Shown piece after piece: positions 9,911-19,686 of a stretch of DNA of 64,000 bases. How positions within the stretch are numbered: the first letter of the stretch is position 1; each line of letters opens with the position of its first letter. The notes beneath the pieces are model-generated. The model was not told the origin of the DNA. It saw only the letters and a program-made list of their open reading frames with translations, and did not search any database. A program made the position numbers and the translations under genes. Origin of the DNA: Nematopogon swammerdamellus (Eukaryota > Arthropoda > Insecta > Lepidoptera > Adelidae); contig OX336339.1 of the NCBI GenBank assembly GCA_946902875.1, positions 2,722,397-2,786,396 of the forward strand, written 5' to 3'.

Positions 9911-10299
9911 GCGGCGGCGGGTGGCCGAGTGGTTAGGGCATCGGCTTCTCATGCGACAGGTCCGAGGTTCAAATCCGTTCGGCGTGTACCAATGAGTTTT
10001 TTCTGACGAAAAAATTTACGTGCACCTGCTGCTTCAAAGTTCGGAACCGCTGTAAAACTATAGGTCCCTTGCCCCTTACTAGGTGATAGGCTCAAGTTGC
10101 AGCCCGCTGGGTTGCTACCACCATACTGGATGTAAGATGGCCGCATAGCAGTCTCGGCTGTGTTCTGTGTTCTCCTCTAGTCCAGTATAGCCAGCAATCC
10201 AGGGAAGTCTCAGGTATGGCACCTACCTTCTCGGAGGTGATATTGGCTGGTCGGAGCATGCGCTTTGGCCCCTCCGACTCAGCCACCCATAAAAAAAAC
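9911..10299 (+). mobile_element. SINE family 1, full length, reference copy
   Basis: Head: gcgggtggccgagtggttag (A-box) and ggttcaaatcc (B-box) with a class II tRNA-like layout. Then gagttttttctgacgaaaaa, central domain (ataggtcccttgccccttac taggtgataggct), body (ccagtatagccagcaatcca) and tail (gactcagccacccat) with A-run. Lies in intron 1 of the STARD10-like gene. Confidence 0.88.
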
Positions 10300-10394
10300 A
10301 TGGTATCGAGATAAAATTTTTTTTCTTTATTTTTGAAAATTACCAAAATTCCCGCTACGCGCCCATCTCACATCCACCATTGTGTCATTGGAAT

Positions 10395-10505
10395 GCACTT
10401 CCTCCCGATGGTTTCCTTCAGTGTATGACTTAGGATCTTTCAAGAGAAGCCTAAAAAGGCATCTGTCACACACAACGGCATGGCATTCGCAGCCCCCGTT
10501 CTAAA
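10395..10505 (+). mobile_element. LINE 3'-end scrap
   Basis: Two frames together read WNALPPDGF.. and VYDLGSFKRSLKRHLSHTTA followed by WHSQPP, the usual C-terminal signature of a non-LTR reverse-transcriptase ORF, broken by a frameshift. Confidence 0.55.
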
Positions 10506-10603
10506 CCTAATGCTTTTGGGCGTCGTCGTCGGCTCAACAATCCACGCTGACGGCGCCAAGTGTCTCGCGTAGTACCTACTAACATAGCTCGTAAGATGTA
10601 CAT

Positions 10604-11170
10604 ATAGGGTCATTTTTTATTAAGTGAATTCCTTTAAATGGTAGGTTCTATATCTGAAATGGATCACGTTTATGATGTTAATTTGACTTTACGTACCTAA
10701 CGTTCGATTTTTTTCTGGACATGTCACATAGTAGTGTCCATGCATACTAACTAATACACCCTGAAAATTTCAATAAAATCGGTCCAGTACTTTCAGAGTT
10801 ATTAAAAAATGAAAACAATTTACATTTACGTGCGCGCATCGCATCATTAACGCGGGACAGCTGGGTGGTCGGGTCGTTGACCTGTGCGAATCAAAAAGTA
10901 CGTCAAGGCCGCACGCGCCAGCTTTTCCGCCCGCGCATATGAGATGCACGTAAATGTAATCTTTTTCATTTATTAATAACTCTGAAAGTACTGGACCGAT
11001 TTTGTTGAAATTTTCAGGGTGTATTAGTATGCATGGGCACTACTATGTGGCATGTCCAGAAAAAAATCTAACTTTAGGTACGTAAAGTAAAATTAACATC
11101 ATAAACGTGATCCACTTCAGATATAGAACCTACTATTTAAGGGACTTCACTTAATAAAAAATTACCCTGT
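10604..11170. mobile_element. TA-flanked MITE with about 230-bp inverted arms
   Basis: Left end tagggtcattttttattaag and right end cttaataaaaaattaccctg are inverted, and the arms continue through actttacgtacctaacgttc and aaatcggtccagtactttca. TA flanks both ends, as for Tc1/mariner-type elements. A 16-bp direct repeat, taacatag(c/t)tcgtaag, also lies outside each end (10580 and 11171). Confidence 0.75.
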
Positions 11171-11504
11171 ATAACATAGTTCGTAAGTAGCCTAGGAAAC
11201 AAAGAAAATCAGACTAACGAAAACGTGCATAACATCGCGCAGTACACTCTCAGAATATTAACAGGTCTAAAGGTACTAGATTTAAGTTACCTAGATGACA
11301 CAAGCCCAGCCAGGCGGACCTAAACCACTGCTGGCTAAAATATAAATGTAAATGAAATGAAATGAAGTGAAAATATACTTTATTGCACAAAAAGTGACAA
11401 AAGGTGGACTTAAAGCCTAAGGGATCTGCCAGTCATACCTGGGATTGTGAGTAGGGTAGATGGGTAGTGCGGAAAATTACTTATTTAATTATTAGCGTTC
11501 AATT

Positions 11505-11835
11505 GTACCGTGTGGGGCCGGTACTTTAAAAGAATAGCCCCACTGCATCTCTCCCCGTGTATGTCGTAAAAGGCGACTTAGGGATATGACTCCCTTCTTA
11601 TATCACTAGGTGGTAGGGTTTAACCCGCCCGGGTTGGTACCACCGCACTGAATGAAAGGTCGGTCGAAACGGCTATGTAAATAGTTTGTGTTTTCCGTCC
11701 AGTTCAGTGTAGCCGGCACGACCGAAGAGAAGCACTGACGTGGCACCAAGTTCACCCGGTGTTATGGGCTGACATCACGGATGTTGTAGGTGATGTAGCC
11801 AACCGTGTCAGTTTCCATAAAAAAAAAAAAAAAAA
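11505..11835 (+). mobile_element. SINE family 2 with head C
   Basis: Head C (accgtgtggggccggtactt, gtcgtaaaaggcgacttagg) is joined to the shared central domain (atcactaggtggtagggttt), body and tail (ccaaccgtgtcagtttccat) with a 20-base A-run. Confidence 0.85.
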
Positions 11836-11854
11836 AATGAAATAGAAGATTTTT

Positions 11855-12300
11855 TTAACCGACTTCCAAAAAAGGAGGAGGTTCTCAATTCGTCTGTATG
11901 TTTTTTTTTTTTTTTATTTTTTTTTTTATTTTTTTTATTTTTATTTTTTTGTATGTTTGTAACACGATTTCTCCGTCAATTGAGGGCCGATTTAGAAAAT
12001 TCTTTTTTTGTTAGTTAGGTCATACTTCCGAGGTGGTCCCATTTCAATTTTATCGAAATTGGTTCAGTGGTTTTCGAAAAATCAGCATAATACTATGGTG
12101 TGTGGTTACCTTCAGCAAAACTTGTGATGTGGTCGTTTTCGGCAATTTTCAGTTTGATAAATTAGTATGGTGTGTGGTTACCTTCAGCAAAACATTTGTG
12201 ATGTGGACTTATTCAGCAATTTGCAGTCTGACACATATGGCGAATAATTCTGTACCACTTCAATCGATTTCGATTATTCGATTTCGATTATTCTTTTTTA
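11855..12300. repeat. Low-complexity and dispersed-repeat DNA
   Basis: Begins taaccgacttccaaaaaagg, has T-rich runs, and includes a local duplication (tggtgtgtggttaccttcag twice, 12098 and 12168). No coding signal. Confidence 0.5.
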
Positions 12301-13186
12301 TGTAATATTACTAAAAAGAATGAAATAAAAACTGTTTTAAAAAATATTAAACCGATTTCCAAAAAACAAAAAAAAAAACTAAAAAGTATTAAATACCTAA
12401 TATTTTGAAATTTTCTCTGTCCTGTTGAAATACATGAATCGATATACTAGTGATACATATTCGGACCCTTGTTTCATGAATATTCTAAATTTGAAATTTT
12501 TTTATTTTTTCCGACCGGCGTTTAATTTATTATGGTACCTGGCCAGTACCTACTGTACCGAGTACCATCGAGCTGGTTTGATGATGGAGACAGAAGGTGG
12601 CCATAGGAACTCCTAAACTACACATGATAAACCCATCGTGTTTGGGCTCGTTGCATTTGTCTTCACGAGAAATTTACTTTAGACCTAAAAGATTCTCAAT
12701 TCGACGGTATGTTTTCTTTTTTTGGATGTTTGTTACGCGATTACTCCGTCAATTGTGGGCCGATTTTGAAAATTCTTTTTTTTTTTATTTGAAAGGGGAT
12801 AACCCTGAGGTTTTTGAAGTGAAAACTTCTTTAGCGGCTCTTGGCACTTTTTTAGGTGGGTAAAAATGTATAACTCGCGACATCGCGTCAGCGTCATTTT
12901 TAAAATGAAACCTTAAGTCATTGCGTTAAGGGTTAAGTTAGAGTGGCACGGGATCTGCCGGCACTCCCGGAGTGCAACTGTTAAGTAGGGTTCCGTAACA
13001 CGTTTATGTCTGTCCATTCTACTAAGTTCTGCAAAATGAATGTAGGGTTCCGTAACATATGCATGTCTATCCGTTCTACTAAATTTTACAATTTTCAACC
13101 AAGGTCCTCCGACGGTTATTTTATAATATAATAAAAGTAGGCTTCCGTAACACGTTTATGTCTGTCCATTCTACTAAGTTCTGCAA

Positions 13187-13530
13187 CATCACCTACAACG
13201 TCTGTGATGTCAGCCCATAACACCAGTGCCATGTCAGTGCTTCCCCCTTTGATCGTGCTGACTACACTGAACTGGTCGGAAAACACAAACTATTTACATA
13301 GCCGTTTCGACCGACGTTTAATTCAGTGCGGTGGTACCAACCCGGGAAGGTTAAACCCTACCACCAAGTAAAATTACGAGGGAAGGGACTTACAGTTTTA
13401 CGAGGAATCCGAACCTTGGTCAGCCTCCAACGGTCAGCGGTCACCCATCTAAGTACTGACCGCACCCAGCGTTGCTTAAAATTCAATAGCGACAGTTGAC
13501 TGTCTGCACCACTGAGCTATCGAAGCTGAC
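13187..13530 (-). mobile_element. SINE family 2 with tRNA/5S head, 3' end truncated
   Basis: The plus strand ends in gagctatcgaagctgac, the complement of the head. The 5S-like part reads gtactgaccgcaccc on the plus strand. The distal tail and A-run are missing. Confidence 0.82.
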
Positions 13531-13647
13531 GTGGTCCTATTTTAATTGGGTCAAGATCGGATTGGAAAGCGAGGCGGAATCGCGAGGCCGAAGGCCGAGC
13601 GATTCCGCCGAGTACATTAATAGCAAAAAATTACTAAAAAAAACTGA

Positions 13648-14028
13648 GAAATAAAAAAAAAGTTTTAAAAAACATAAAACCGACTTCCTAAAAAAAGTAA
13701 AACTAAAAAACTATTTAAAATAAAAATATAAAAACCGCCTTCAAAAATATATGAAATAAAAACCTAAAAAAAAAAACGAACCCTAGAGTTGAAGGCGGTG
13801 CTAAAGCAAGCAAAATGATGCATGAAAGAAAACATGAGCGGATGATAATATCCTTTGTGATTTGTGTAGCCTTTTTAGCACCGCCTTCAACTCTAGGGTT
13901 CGTTTTTTTTTTTAGGTTTTTATTTCATATATTTTTGAAGGCGGTTTTTATATTTTTATTTTAAATAGTTTTTTAGTTTTACTTTTTTTAGGAAGTCGGT
14001 TTTATGTTTTTTAAAACTTTTTTTTAAG
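13648..14028. repeat. Near-perfect long inverted repeat
   Basis: The left arm 13648-13806 (ccgacttcctaaaaaaagta, cgaaccctagagttgaaggc) is mirrored by 13875-14028 (gccttcaactctagggttcg, tttttttaggaagtcggttt) around a loop of about 70 bp. Arms look almost identical, so the duplication is recent. Intron 1 of the STARD10-like gene. Confidence 0.85.
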
Positions 14029-14387
14029 AGTACAAAAATAAACAATAAAACATAGATAATAGTAATAAATAAATAACACACAACTAAAATGTAGCATAGG
14101 TACTACCCTACCAAAACTTTTAGACCAATGGCAGTGAGTTAGTGTGCGTGAACGCCACTGCGGTGCTCGGCACACTAATAGATGCACTCAGCGCGTACAC
14201 TTGTACATATTATCACTAACACTAATGCCACAGAATAGAAAAGAGTCTAATGCCATTGGTCTACAAGTTTTGGTAGCGTTTATTACAAACACAGAACTTC
14301 TCTGATCTGTGGGTACAAACTAGGAAAATAAATTCTTCTGATTCTGATTCTGATACTGTCTCGCGTATCCATAAAAAAAAATTGCAG

Positions 14388-14535
14388 GTGGTGGCGGAGT
14401 TCCCGGACGTCTCGCCGGACGCGTTGTACGACGTACTACACGACCCGGAGTACCGCGCCGTCTGGGACTCGCACATGATAGCGGCCGAGGACGCGGGCCA
14501 TATCAACGTCAACAATGACGTCGGATATTATGCCA
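14388..14535 (+). CDS. Stard10: STARD10-like protein, exon 2
   Basis: Residues 63-112. Begins after aaaaaattgcag in phase 0 with VVAEFPDVSPDALYDVLHDP, then EYRAVWDSHMI and NVNNDVGYYA. These match the most conserved part of STARD10 (ETLYDVLHD.EYRKKWDS.VI .. VNADVGYYS). Ends gcca/gtacgt in phase 1. The intron that follows holds a 16-unit minisatellite. Confidence 0.94.
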
Positions 14536-14544
14536 GTACGTAAC

Positions 14545-14608
14545 ATACATACATACCGCACGCACTGTATCCCGACAATTAGGGTAGGCAGAGTAATCGG
14601 TGATGTGC
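14545..14608 (+). mobile_element. Family C repeat, 5' scrap
   Basis: Reads catacataccgcacgcactg tatcccgacaattagggtag gcagagtaatcggtg, the first 60 bp of family C. Confidence 0.65.
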
Positions 14609-14847
14609 ATATTACATCTTTGTTTCTCTATTTTATATTATTTAAGATTATCCTGTGTGGGATATGGTTAAATGTGCTTGTACCAAGTTTCATCGAATTC
14701 CGATGAGCAGTTTAAGAGTTATGGAGGAACATACATACATATTTTAAAATTAACATACGTCATGTTTATTTTATACTGTGTTCAATATCCCCATCCGCAT
14801 CCTCATCCTCATTCGCATCCTCATATTAATCATTCCTCAGCTCTACA

Positions 14848-15983
14848 TACTCATCCGCATCCTCGAGTACTCCATCTGCAATATTCTCATCCTCATCCGC
14901 TAAACAACATCCGCTACATACTCATCCGCATCCTCAAGTACTCCATCTGCAATATTCTCATCCTCATCCGCTAAACAACATCCGCTACATACTCATCCGC
15001 ATCCTCAAGTACTCTATCTGCAATATTCTCATCTTCATCCGCTAAACAACTTCCCCTACATACTCATCCGCATCCTCGAGTACTCTATCTGCAATATTCT
15101 CATCTTCATCCGCTAAACAACTTCCCCTACATACTCATACGCATCCTCGAGTACTCTATCTGCAATATTCTCATCTTCATCCGCTAAACAACTTCCCCTA
15201 CATACTCATACGCATCCTCGAGTACTCTATCTGCAATATTCTTATCTTCATCCGCTAAACAACTTCCCCTACATACTCATCCGCATCCTCGAGTACTCTA
15301 TCTGCAATATACTCATCTTCATCCGCTAAACAACTTCCCCTACATACTCATACGCATCCTCGAGTACTCTATCTGCAATATTCTCATCTTCATCCGCTAA
15401 ACAACTTCCCCTACATACTCATACGCATCCTCGAGTACTCTATCTGCAATATTCTCATCTTCATCCGCTAAACAACTTCCCCTACATACTCATACGCATC
15501 CTCGAGTACTCTATCTGCAATATTCTCATCTTCATCCGCTAAACAACTTCCCCTACATACTCATACGCATCCTCGAGTACTCTATCTGCAATATTCTCAT
15601 CTTCATCCGCTAAACAACTTCCCCTACATACTCATCCGCATCCTCGAGTACTCTATCTGCAATATTCTCATCTTCATCCGCTAAACAACTTCCCCTACAT
15701 ACTCATCCGCATCCTCGAGTACTCTATCTGCAATATACTCATCTTCATCCGCTAAACAACTTCCTCTACATACTCATACGCATCCTCGAGTACTCTATCT
15801 GCAATATTCTCATCTTCATCCGCTAAACAACTTCCCCTACATACTCATACGCATCCTCGAGTACTCTATCTGCAATATTCTCATCTTCATCCGCTAAACA
15901 ACTTCCCCTACATACTCATCCGCATCCTCGAGTACTCTATCTGCAATATTCTCATCTTCATCCGCTAAACAACATCCGCTACA
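14848..15983 (+). repeat. 71-bp minisatellite, 16 units, in intron 2 of the STARD10-like gene
   Basis: The unit start tactcatccg / tactcatacg recurs at exact 71-bp steps from 14848 (14919, 14990, 15061 and so on). Units contain gcatcctcgagtactctatc and cgctaaacaacttcccctac and differ by only a few substitutions, mainly at one C/A site. A degenerate lead-in occupies 14788-14847. The array stops about 50 bp before the exon 3 acceptor. Confidence 0.95.
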
Positions 15984-16036
15984 ACGCGTCATCTGATTGT
16001 GATTACCAAAATGAAATGCGGCCTTCCATACGCCAG

Positions 16037-16169
16037 TGTCGTGTCCGGCGCCGCTCAAGAACCGCGACTTCGTGCTGCAGCGCTCGTGGCTGGACACCGG
16101 CGAAGAGAAGATGATCCTCAACCACTCGGTCTACCACAAGAACTTCCCGCCTAGGAAGGGCTTCGTCAG
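16037..16169 (+). CDS. Stard10: STARD10-like protein, exon 3
   Basis: Residues 112-156. Entered in phase 1 after ccatacgccag, giving [20 protein letters not shown], then [20 protein letters not shown] and FVR, leaving at gtcag/gtgaga in phase 2. The CPxPLKNRD block and the HxxxPPRKxxVR block are STARD10 hallmarks. The acceptor is close behind the 71-bp array. Confidence 0.93.
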
Positions 16170-16213
16170 GTGAGATGGGAATTCGTGAAGGGAAAATAGC
16201 GTCTCGTTTATAC

Positions 16214-17010
16214 AGTATGTTTCAGGATAGAGTTTGGTTTTTTTTATTTTTATGGAAACTGAAACGGTTGGCTACATCACCTACAACGTCCGTGATGTCA
16301 GCCCATAACACCGGGTGAACTAGGTGCCATGTCAGTGCTTCCCCCTTTGATCGTGCCGGCTACACTGAACTGGTCGGAAAACACAAACTATTTACATAGC
16401 CGTTTCGACCGACGTTTCATTCAGTGCGGTGGTACCGACCTGGGCGGGTTAAACCCTGCCACCAAGTAAGATTAGGAGGGAAGAGACCTACAGACCTCGG
16501 TCAGCCTCCAACGGTCAGCGGTCACCCATCCAAATTCTGACCGCACCCAGCGTTGCTTAACATTCAATAGCGACAGTTGACTGTCTGCACCACTGAGCTA
16601 TCGAGGCTGACAATATATCGTAACTTCAGTGTACGAAAGGGGTCTATATTTGAAGACGAAAAGCTCTGAAACTTTTCCCCAGATTCGGTCATTTTATAGT
16701 ATTTTTTGTTACAAATCGTTTCATCGAGATCTTCCGTCATAAAAATATAATGACTAACTTGCATGCTGAACTAGCAGAGTTGAACTGCATGTAGGTAAAT
16801 CGCAAACATTTAAATTTGAATTGTACATCAAAAGAAAAAGGGGAGTGGACTAGGTCATTGCACTCCCTAGACCTAGACAGCGCTGTCGTCAAATTTCACT
16901 TTCCATCGAGTTTTTATTACAATTTTAAATTGTTGTATGAAATAAAAAATAAGTACGGAATTTCGATTTGAGTGATAAGGATTGTTTTCTTCTAATAATG
17001 AGTACTTCCT
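16214..17010. mobile_element. MITE (tttcaggata type) split by a SINE
   Basis: The left end tatgtttcaggatagagttt (16215) and the inner part after 16611 (aagctctgaaacttttcccc, aatcgtttcatcgagat) match the complete copy at 37391-37853. A family 2 SINE sits between. The right terminus is lost. Confidence 0.65.
16235..16611 (-). mobile_element. SINE family 2 with tRNA/5S head, full length
   Basis: Plus strand runs from tttttatggaaactgaaacg to gagctatcgaggctgac. The 5S-like segment is seen as attctgaccgcacccagcgt on the plus strand. Inserted within a MITE in intron 3 of the STARD10-like gene. Confidence 0.87.
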
Positions 17011-17237
17011 AGGCACCTCGACAGAACGCGGTCTAACGGCTGCACGGTCGCATTCTTTCATTCGTGTCGATCAATCTTCCCCCCTATAGAATTTTGACCC
17101 TGTCCAAGCTTAGAACTAGAATACCATCACACAATGACATTCATTCATGACCCAATCCTAAAAGGTATTGTCCTGCCTGTTCCAATATGAAACTGATAAG
17201 ATTCCACTTAGCATATACTTTATTTCATTAGACAACT

Positions 17238-17610
17238 GTCAGCATCGGTAGCTCAGTGGTCGACTGTCGGTCGTGATCATAAGCACACCTGGGCTCGGTC
17301 AGTAATTGGTGACCGCTCGAGGCTGACCGTCGTCCGGATTACACGTAAAACTAGTAGGTCCCTTCCCTTCTTAACTTACTGGGTGGTAGGGTTTTACCCG
17401 CCCGGGTTGGTCCCACCACAATGAATGAAAAGTCGGTCAAAACGGCTATGTAAATAGTTAGTGTTTTCCGTCTAGTTCAGAGCAGCCGGCACAACCGAAG
17501 GGAATCACTGAAATTGCACCTAGTTCACAAAGGTGTTATGGGCTGACATGGCGGATGTTTGTAGGTGATGTAGCCAACCGTGTCAGTTTCCATATAAATT
17601 AAAAAACAAC
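17238..17610 (+). mobile_element. SINE family 2 with tRNA/5S head, full length
   Basis: gtcagcatcggtagctcagt (A-box), ataagcacacctgggctcgg (5S-like), tccggattacacgtaaaact (B-box area), then the central domain ttactgggtggtagggtttt, body, tail and A-rich end. Intron 3 of the STARD10-like gene. Confidence 0.87.
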
Positions 17611-17799
17611 ATGAGTTCTTTTAACTCATAAGTGCAATCTTCTACAGTTGCTTTCACGAGTCCTGAGCACTGATGGATAGTGGACTAGCATTGCACGCAA
17701 GTGTACAGTAGTCGAACGACGCGTGTGAGCCCAATAGGCGACGAGCGTCGGCTGACGCTGACTGACGAGCCAATCGCGTGAAGCGTCTTCTTCTTCTTC

Positions 17800-18180
17800 T
17801 TCTTCTCGATGGGCATTTTCCGCATGTAGGTCGCTCTTTTTGGACCCGTTGTGCGTATCACCCCGGCTGCTACTCCATCCAGCCCAGCTCCTTCCAGAAG
17901 TCCTGCAGGCTGCCAATGTCTTTGCAGGCCTCTTGGAGTGTCCTCGGGTTTTTGAGGATGTTTGCTCGCTCGTTTGCCACCCCTTCGCACTGTAGCAGCA
18001 CGTGCGATGGCGTTTCTTCAGCCTCCATGAAACCCCTGTACAGGGGGCTGTCTGTTTTACCTATAATGAATATGTGCTTATTTAATGGGTAGAAAAGTTC
18101 CCACCACCAATCTGATTTTACCTTTGTTCAGTTGTATTATACCCTTACTGAGCTTGCTGTTGATGACTGGCACTGCCGCT
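17800..18180 (-). mobile_element. LINE 3'-end fragment (ORF2 C-terminus, frameshifted)
   Basis: On the minus strand: FLPIK, then after a stop/frameshift KTDSPLYRGFMEAEETPSHV, LLQCEGVANERANILKNPRT and DFWKELGWME-stop. The same protein end appears at 61390-61700. A TTC-triplet run marks its 3' side. Non-functional and intronic. Confidence 0.7.
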
Positions 18181-18333
18181 CTGGCTTGTCTACAGTCTTT
18201 TGTTTGTGACCATTGTTGCTCGCGTGAAGCGTCGTCGGCGCCGTCGACTTCACTTCCCGTCAAATCGACCAATGAAAAGTGTGCTCATCATGACTCGTGA
18301 AAGCAACTGTAACCTCTTGTTCTCGTGTCCCAG

Positions 18334-18613
18334 GGCGATGTCCATGTTGACCGGGTTCGTGATCCGGCCGCTGGCGGATATAGACCGCGCCGGCGGCAGC
18401 TGGCTCGGCTACGTGTCACGCTCGGACCCGCGCGGCGCGCTGCCCGCCTGGCTGGTCAACAGGGTGACGGCCCAGCTGGCGCCGAGGCTAGTCAAGCAGC
18501 TGCATCACGCCGCCAGAGACTATCCGGCCTGGAAGAGCGGCAGCGCGGCGCCCAATCACAAGCCCTGGCTGTATCCCGACCAGGTGCCGTCGCACAGGAT
18601 CTCCATTCTTGAT
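18334..18613 (+). CDS. Stard10: STARD10-like protein, exon 4
   Basis: Residues 156-249, end of the START domain. Entered in phase 2 after ctcgtgtcccag: AMSMLTGFVIRPLADIDRAG, WLGYVSRSDPRGALPAWLVN, RVTAQLAPRLVKQLHHAARD, YPAWKSG, KPWLYPDQ and ISILD. This matches vertebrate STARD10 (..TGYLI.., ..DPKGSLPKWVVN.., ..LAPK.., YPEWK.., FKPWLHPEQ). Leaves at cttgat/gtgagt in phase 0. A 220-bp partial duplicate follows immediately; reading through into it gives a frameshift and a stop, so only this copy is coding. Confidence 0.94.
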
Positions 18614-18631
18614 GTGAGTGAGGAGTTTAAT

Positions 18632-18851
18632 TATGTCACGCTCAGACCCGCGCGGCGCCCTGCCCGCCGGGCTGGTGAACAGGGTGACAGCCCAGCTGGC
18701 GCCGAGGCTGGTCAAGCAGCTGCATCACGCCGCCAGAGACTATCCGGCCTGGAAGAGCGGCAGCGCGGCGCCCGATCACAAGCCCTGGCTGTGTCCCGAC
18801 CAGGTGCCGTCGCACAGGATCTCCATTCTTGATGTGAGTGAGGAGTTTAAT
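18632..18851 (+). pseudogene. 220-bp partial duplicate of STARD10 exon 4 with its donor
   Basis: Repeats 18412-18631 with about a dozen changes (tcacgctcggacccg becomes tcacgctcagacccg; tgtatcccgac becomes tgtgtcccgac) and keeps the donor gat/gtgagt at 18834. 220 is not a multiple of three, so read-through shifts frame. A ctcag created by a G-to-A change could act as an acceptor, but it too would shift frame into a TGA. Probably an inert intronic copy. Confidence 0.85.
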
Positions 18852-18947
18852 TACCTATGTTTCGCATTGAGGTCACACCTTCACGACTTGGCGAGCGACT
18901 TGTCAATTGTACAGCGACATCGGAATAACTATTCTTAGTATTTTTTT

Positions 18948-19014
18948 TAGGTTTCCATACCCCGTGCGGAAGCTTATTATTACTAAGCCTACAGCGCCTG
19001 TCCGTCCGTCCGTC

Positions 19015-19045
<31 letters not shown>

Positions 19046-19525
19046 CCGTCCGATGGCTGTATCTTTGGAAACGTAATAGGTAGCCGGTTGAAATTTTCAC
19101 AGAATATGTAAGTGTTATTTTGGCGAATATAACAACAAATAATAAAAAAAAATAAAAAGGTAAAAATTAAGTCGGGCCCCCATACAACGAAGAAGGAACG
19201 AAGCGGCGGGTGGCCGAGTGGTCTGGGCGTCTCGGTTTCTCTTGCGTTTCCAGGTTCAAATCCAACCGGCGTGTACCTATGAGTTTTTTCTGATTTGAAA
19301 ATGTTTACGTGCATCACCCACCTTCACCCACTGCTCTATTGTTCGGATTCCATGTAAAAATTTATGTCCACCGGGTTGACTGGAGGAAATTGCCTAAGGC
19401 AATAAGCCCGCCCTTGCCACACATTAAGTGGCATGAAGTGTATTATTAATTTTTTCCAGGTTTTTCTTTTGTGCTCGCCTCCGTGCGCGAGTCTGACTCG
19501 CACTTTACCGGTTTTTTTAAATCTG
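18948..19525 (+). mobile_element. Family E repeat interrupted by SINE family 1 head
   Basis: Start taggtttccataccccgtgc, (gtcc/gtct)n run, taataggtagccggttgaaa and aacaacaaataataaaa. After a SINE head at 19203-19345, the family E end gcgcgagtctgactcgcact ttaccggtttt appears at 19487-19519. Confidence 0.7.
19203..19345 (+). mobile_element. SINE family 1, head only
   Basis: gcggcgggtggccgagtggt and caggttcaaatcc give both promoter boxes, then cgtgtacctatgagtttttt and tttacgtgcatc. The central domain and tail are missing or degraded. Confidence 0.75.
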
Positions 19526-19686
19526 GTCTCTGGATCCCAGTTTGTAGTATATAAAATAAATGTTTATGTTTGTAACACACTTTCTACATTATATATCACA
19601 CTAGCTGTTGTTGTTGCTGCCTTCGCTTCGCGGCAAAGACCACACGTTAATTTATTGAGTCGTTTTTGACTTATACATAGCATATA

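Larger units (their letters stand above)
9189..14387 (+). other. Intron 1 of the STARD10-like gene
   Basis: A 5.2-kb intron with GT at 9189 and AG at 14386-14387. It contains a partial family D copy, three SINEs, a TA-flanked MITE, a LINE scrap and a long perfect fold-back, listed separately. I see no additional coding exon in it. Confidence 0.85.

Noticed and set aside
9911..9985. Possible tRNA gene (ggtggccgagtgg .. ggttcaaatcc)
   Set aside because: The acceptor stem does not close and the same head occurs at several loci joined to a SINE body; it is a SINE head, not a working tRNA.
14400..14535. Splice of exon 2 at an earlier or later GT
   Set aside because: Only gcca/gtacgt at 14535 keeps the START reading frame into exon 3 (VGYYA then [11 protein letters not shown]).
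14672..14974. His-Pro-rich frame and the regular array after it, considered as a protein repeat or CRISPR-like array
   Set aside because: The 71-bp units are head-to-tail without unique spacers and lie in an intron; the HP-rich peptide is just cat/cct wording of the minisatellite.
15894..16121. Minus-strand frame ending in an acidic peptide
   Set aside because: Antisense of the minisatellite and STARD10 exon 3; no independent support.
17778..18092. Leu-rich small protein on the plus strand
   Set aside because: The Leu run is the TTC/CTT triplet stretch next to an antisense LINE; the minus strand carries the recognisable LINE ORF.
18200..18832. 210-codon frame over STARD10 exon 4
   Set aside because: It starts in intron sequence and continues through the donor at 18614 into the frameshifted duplicate; only 18334-18613 fits the START family and the splice phases.
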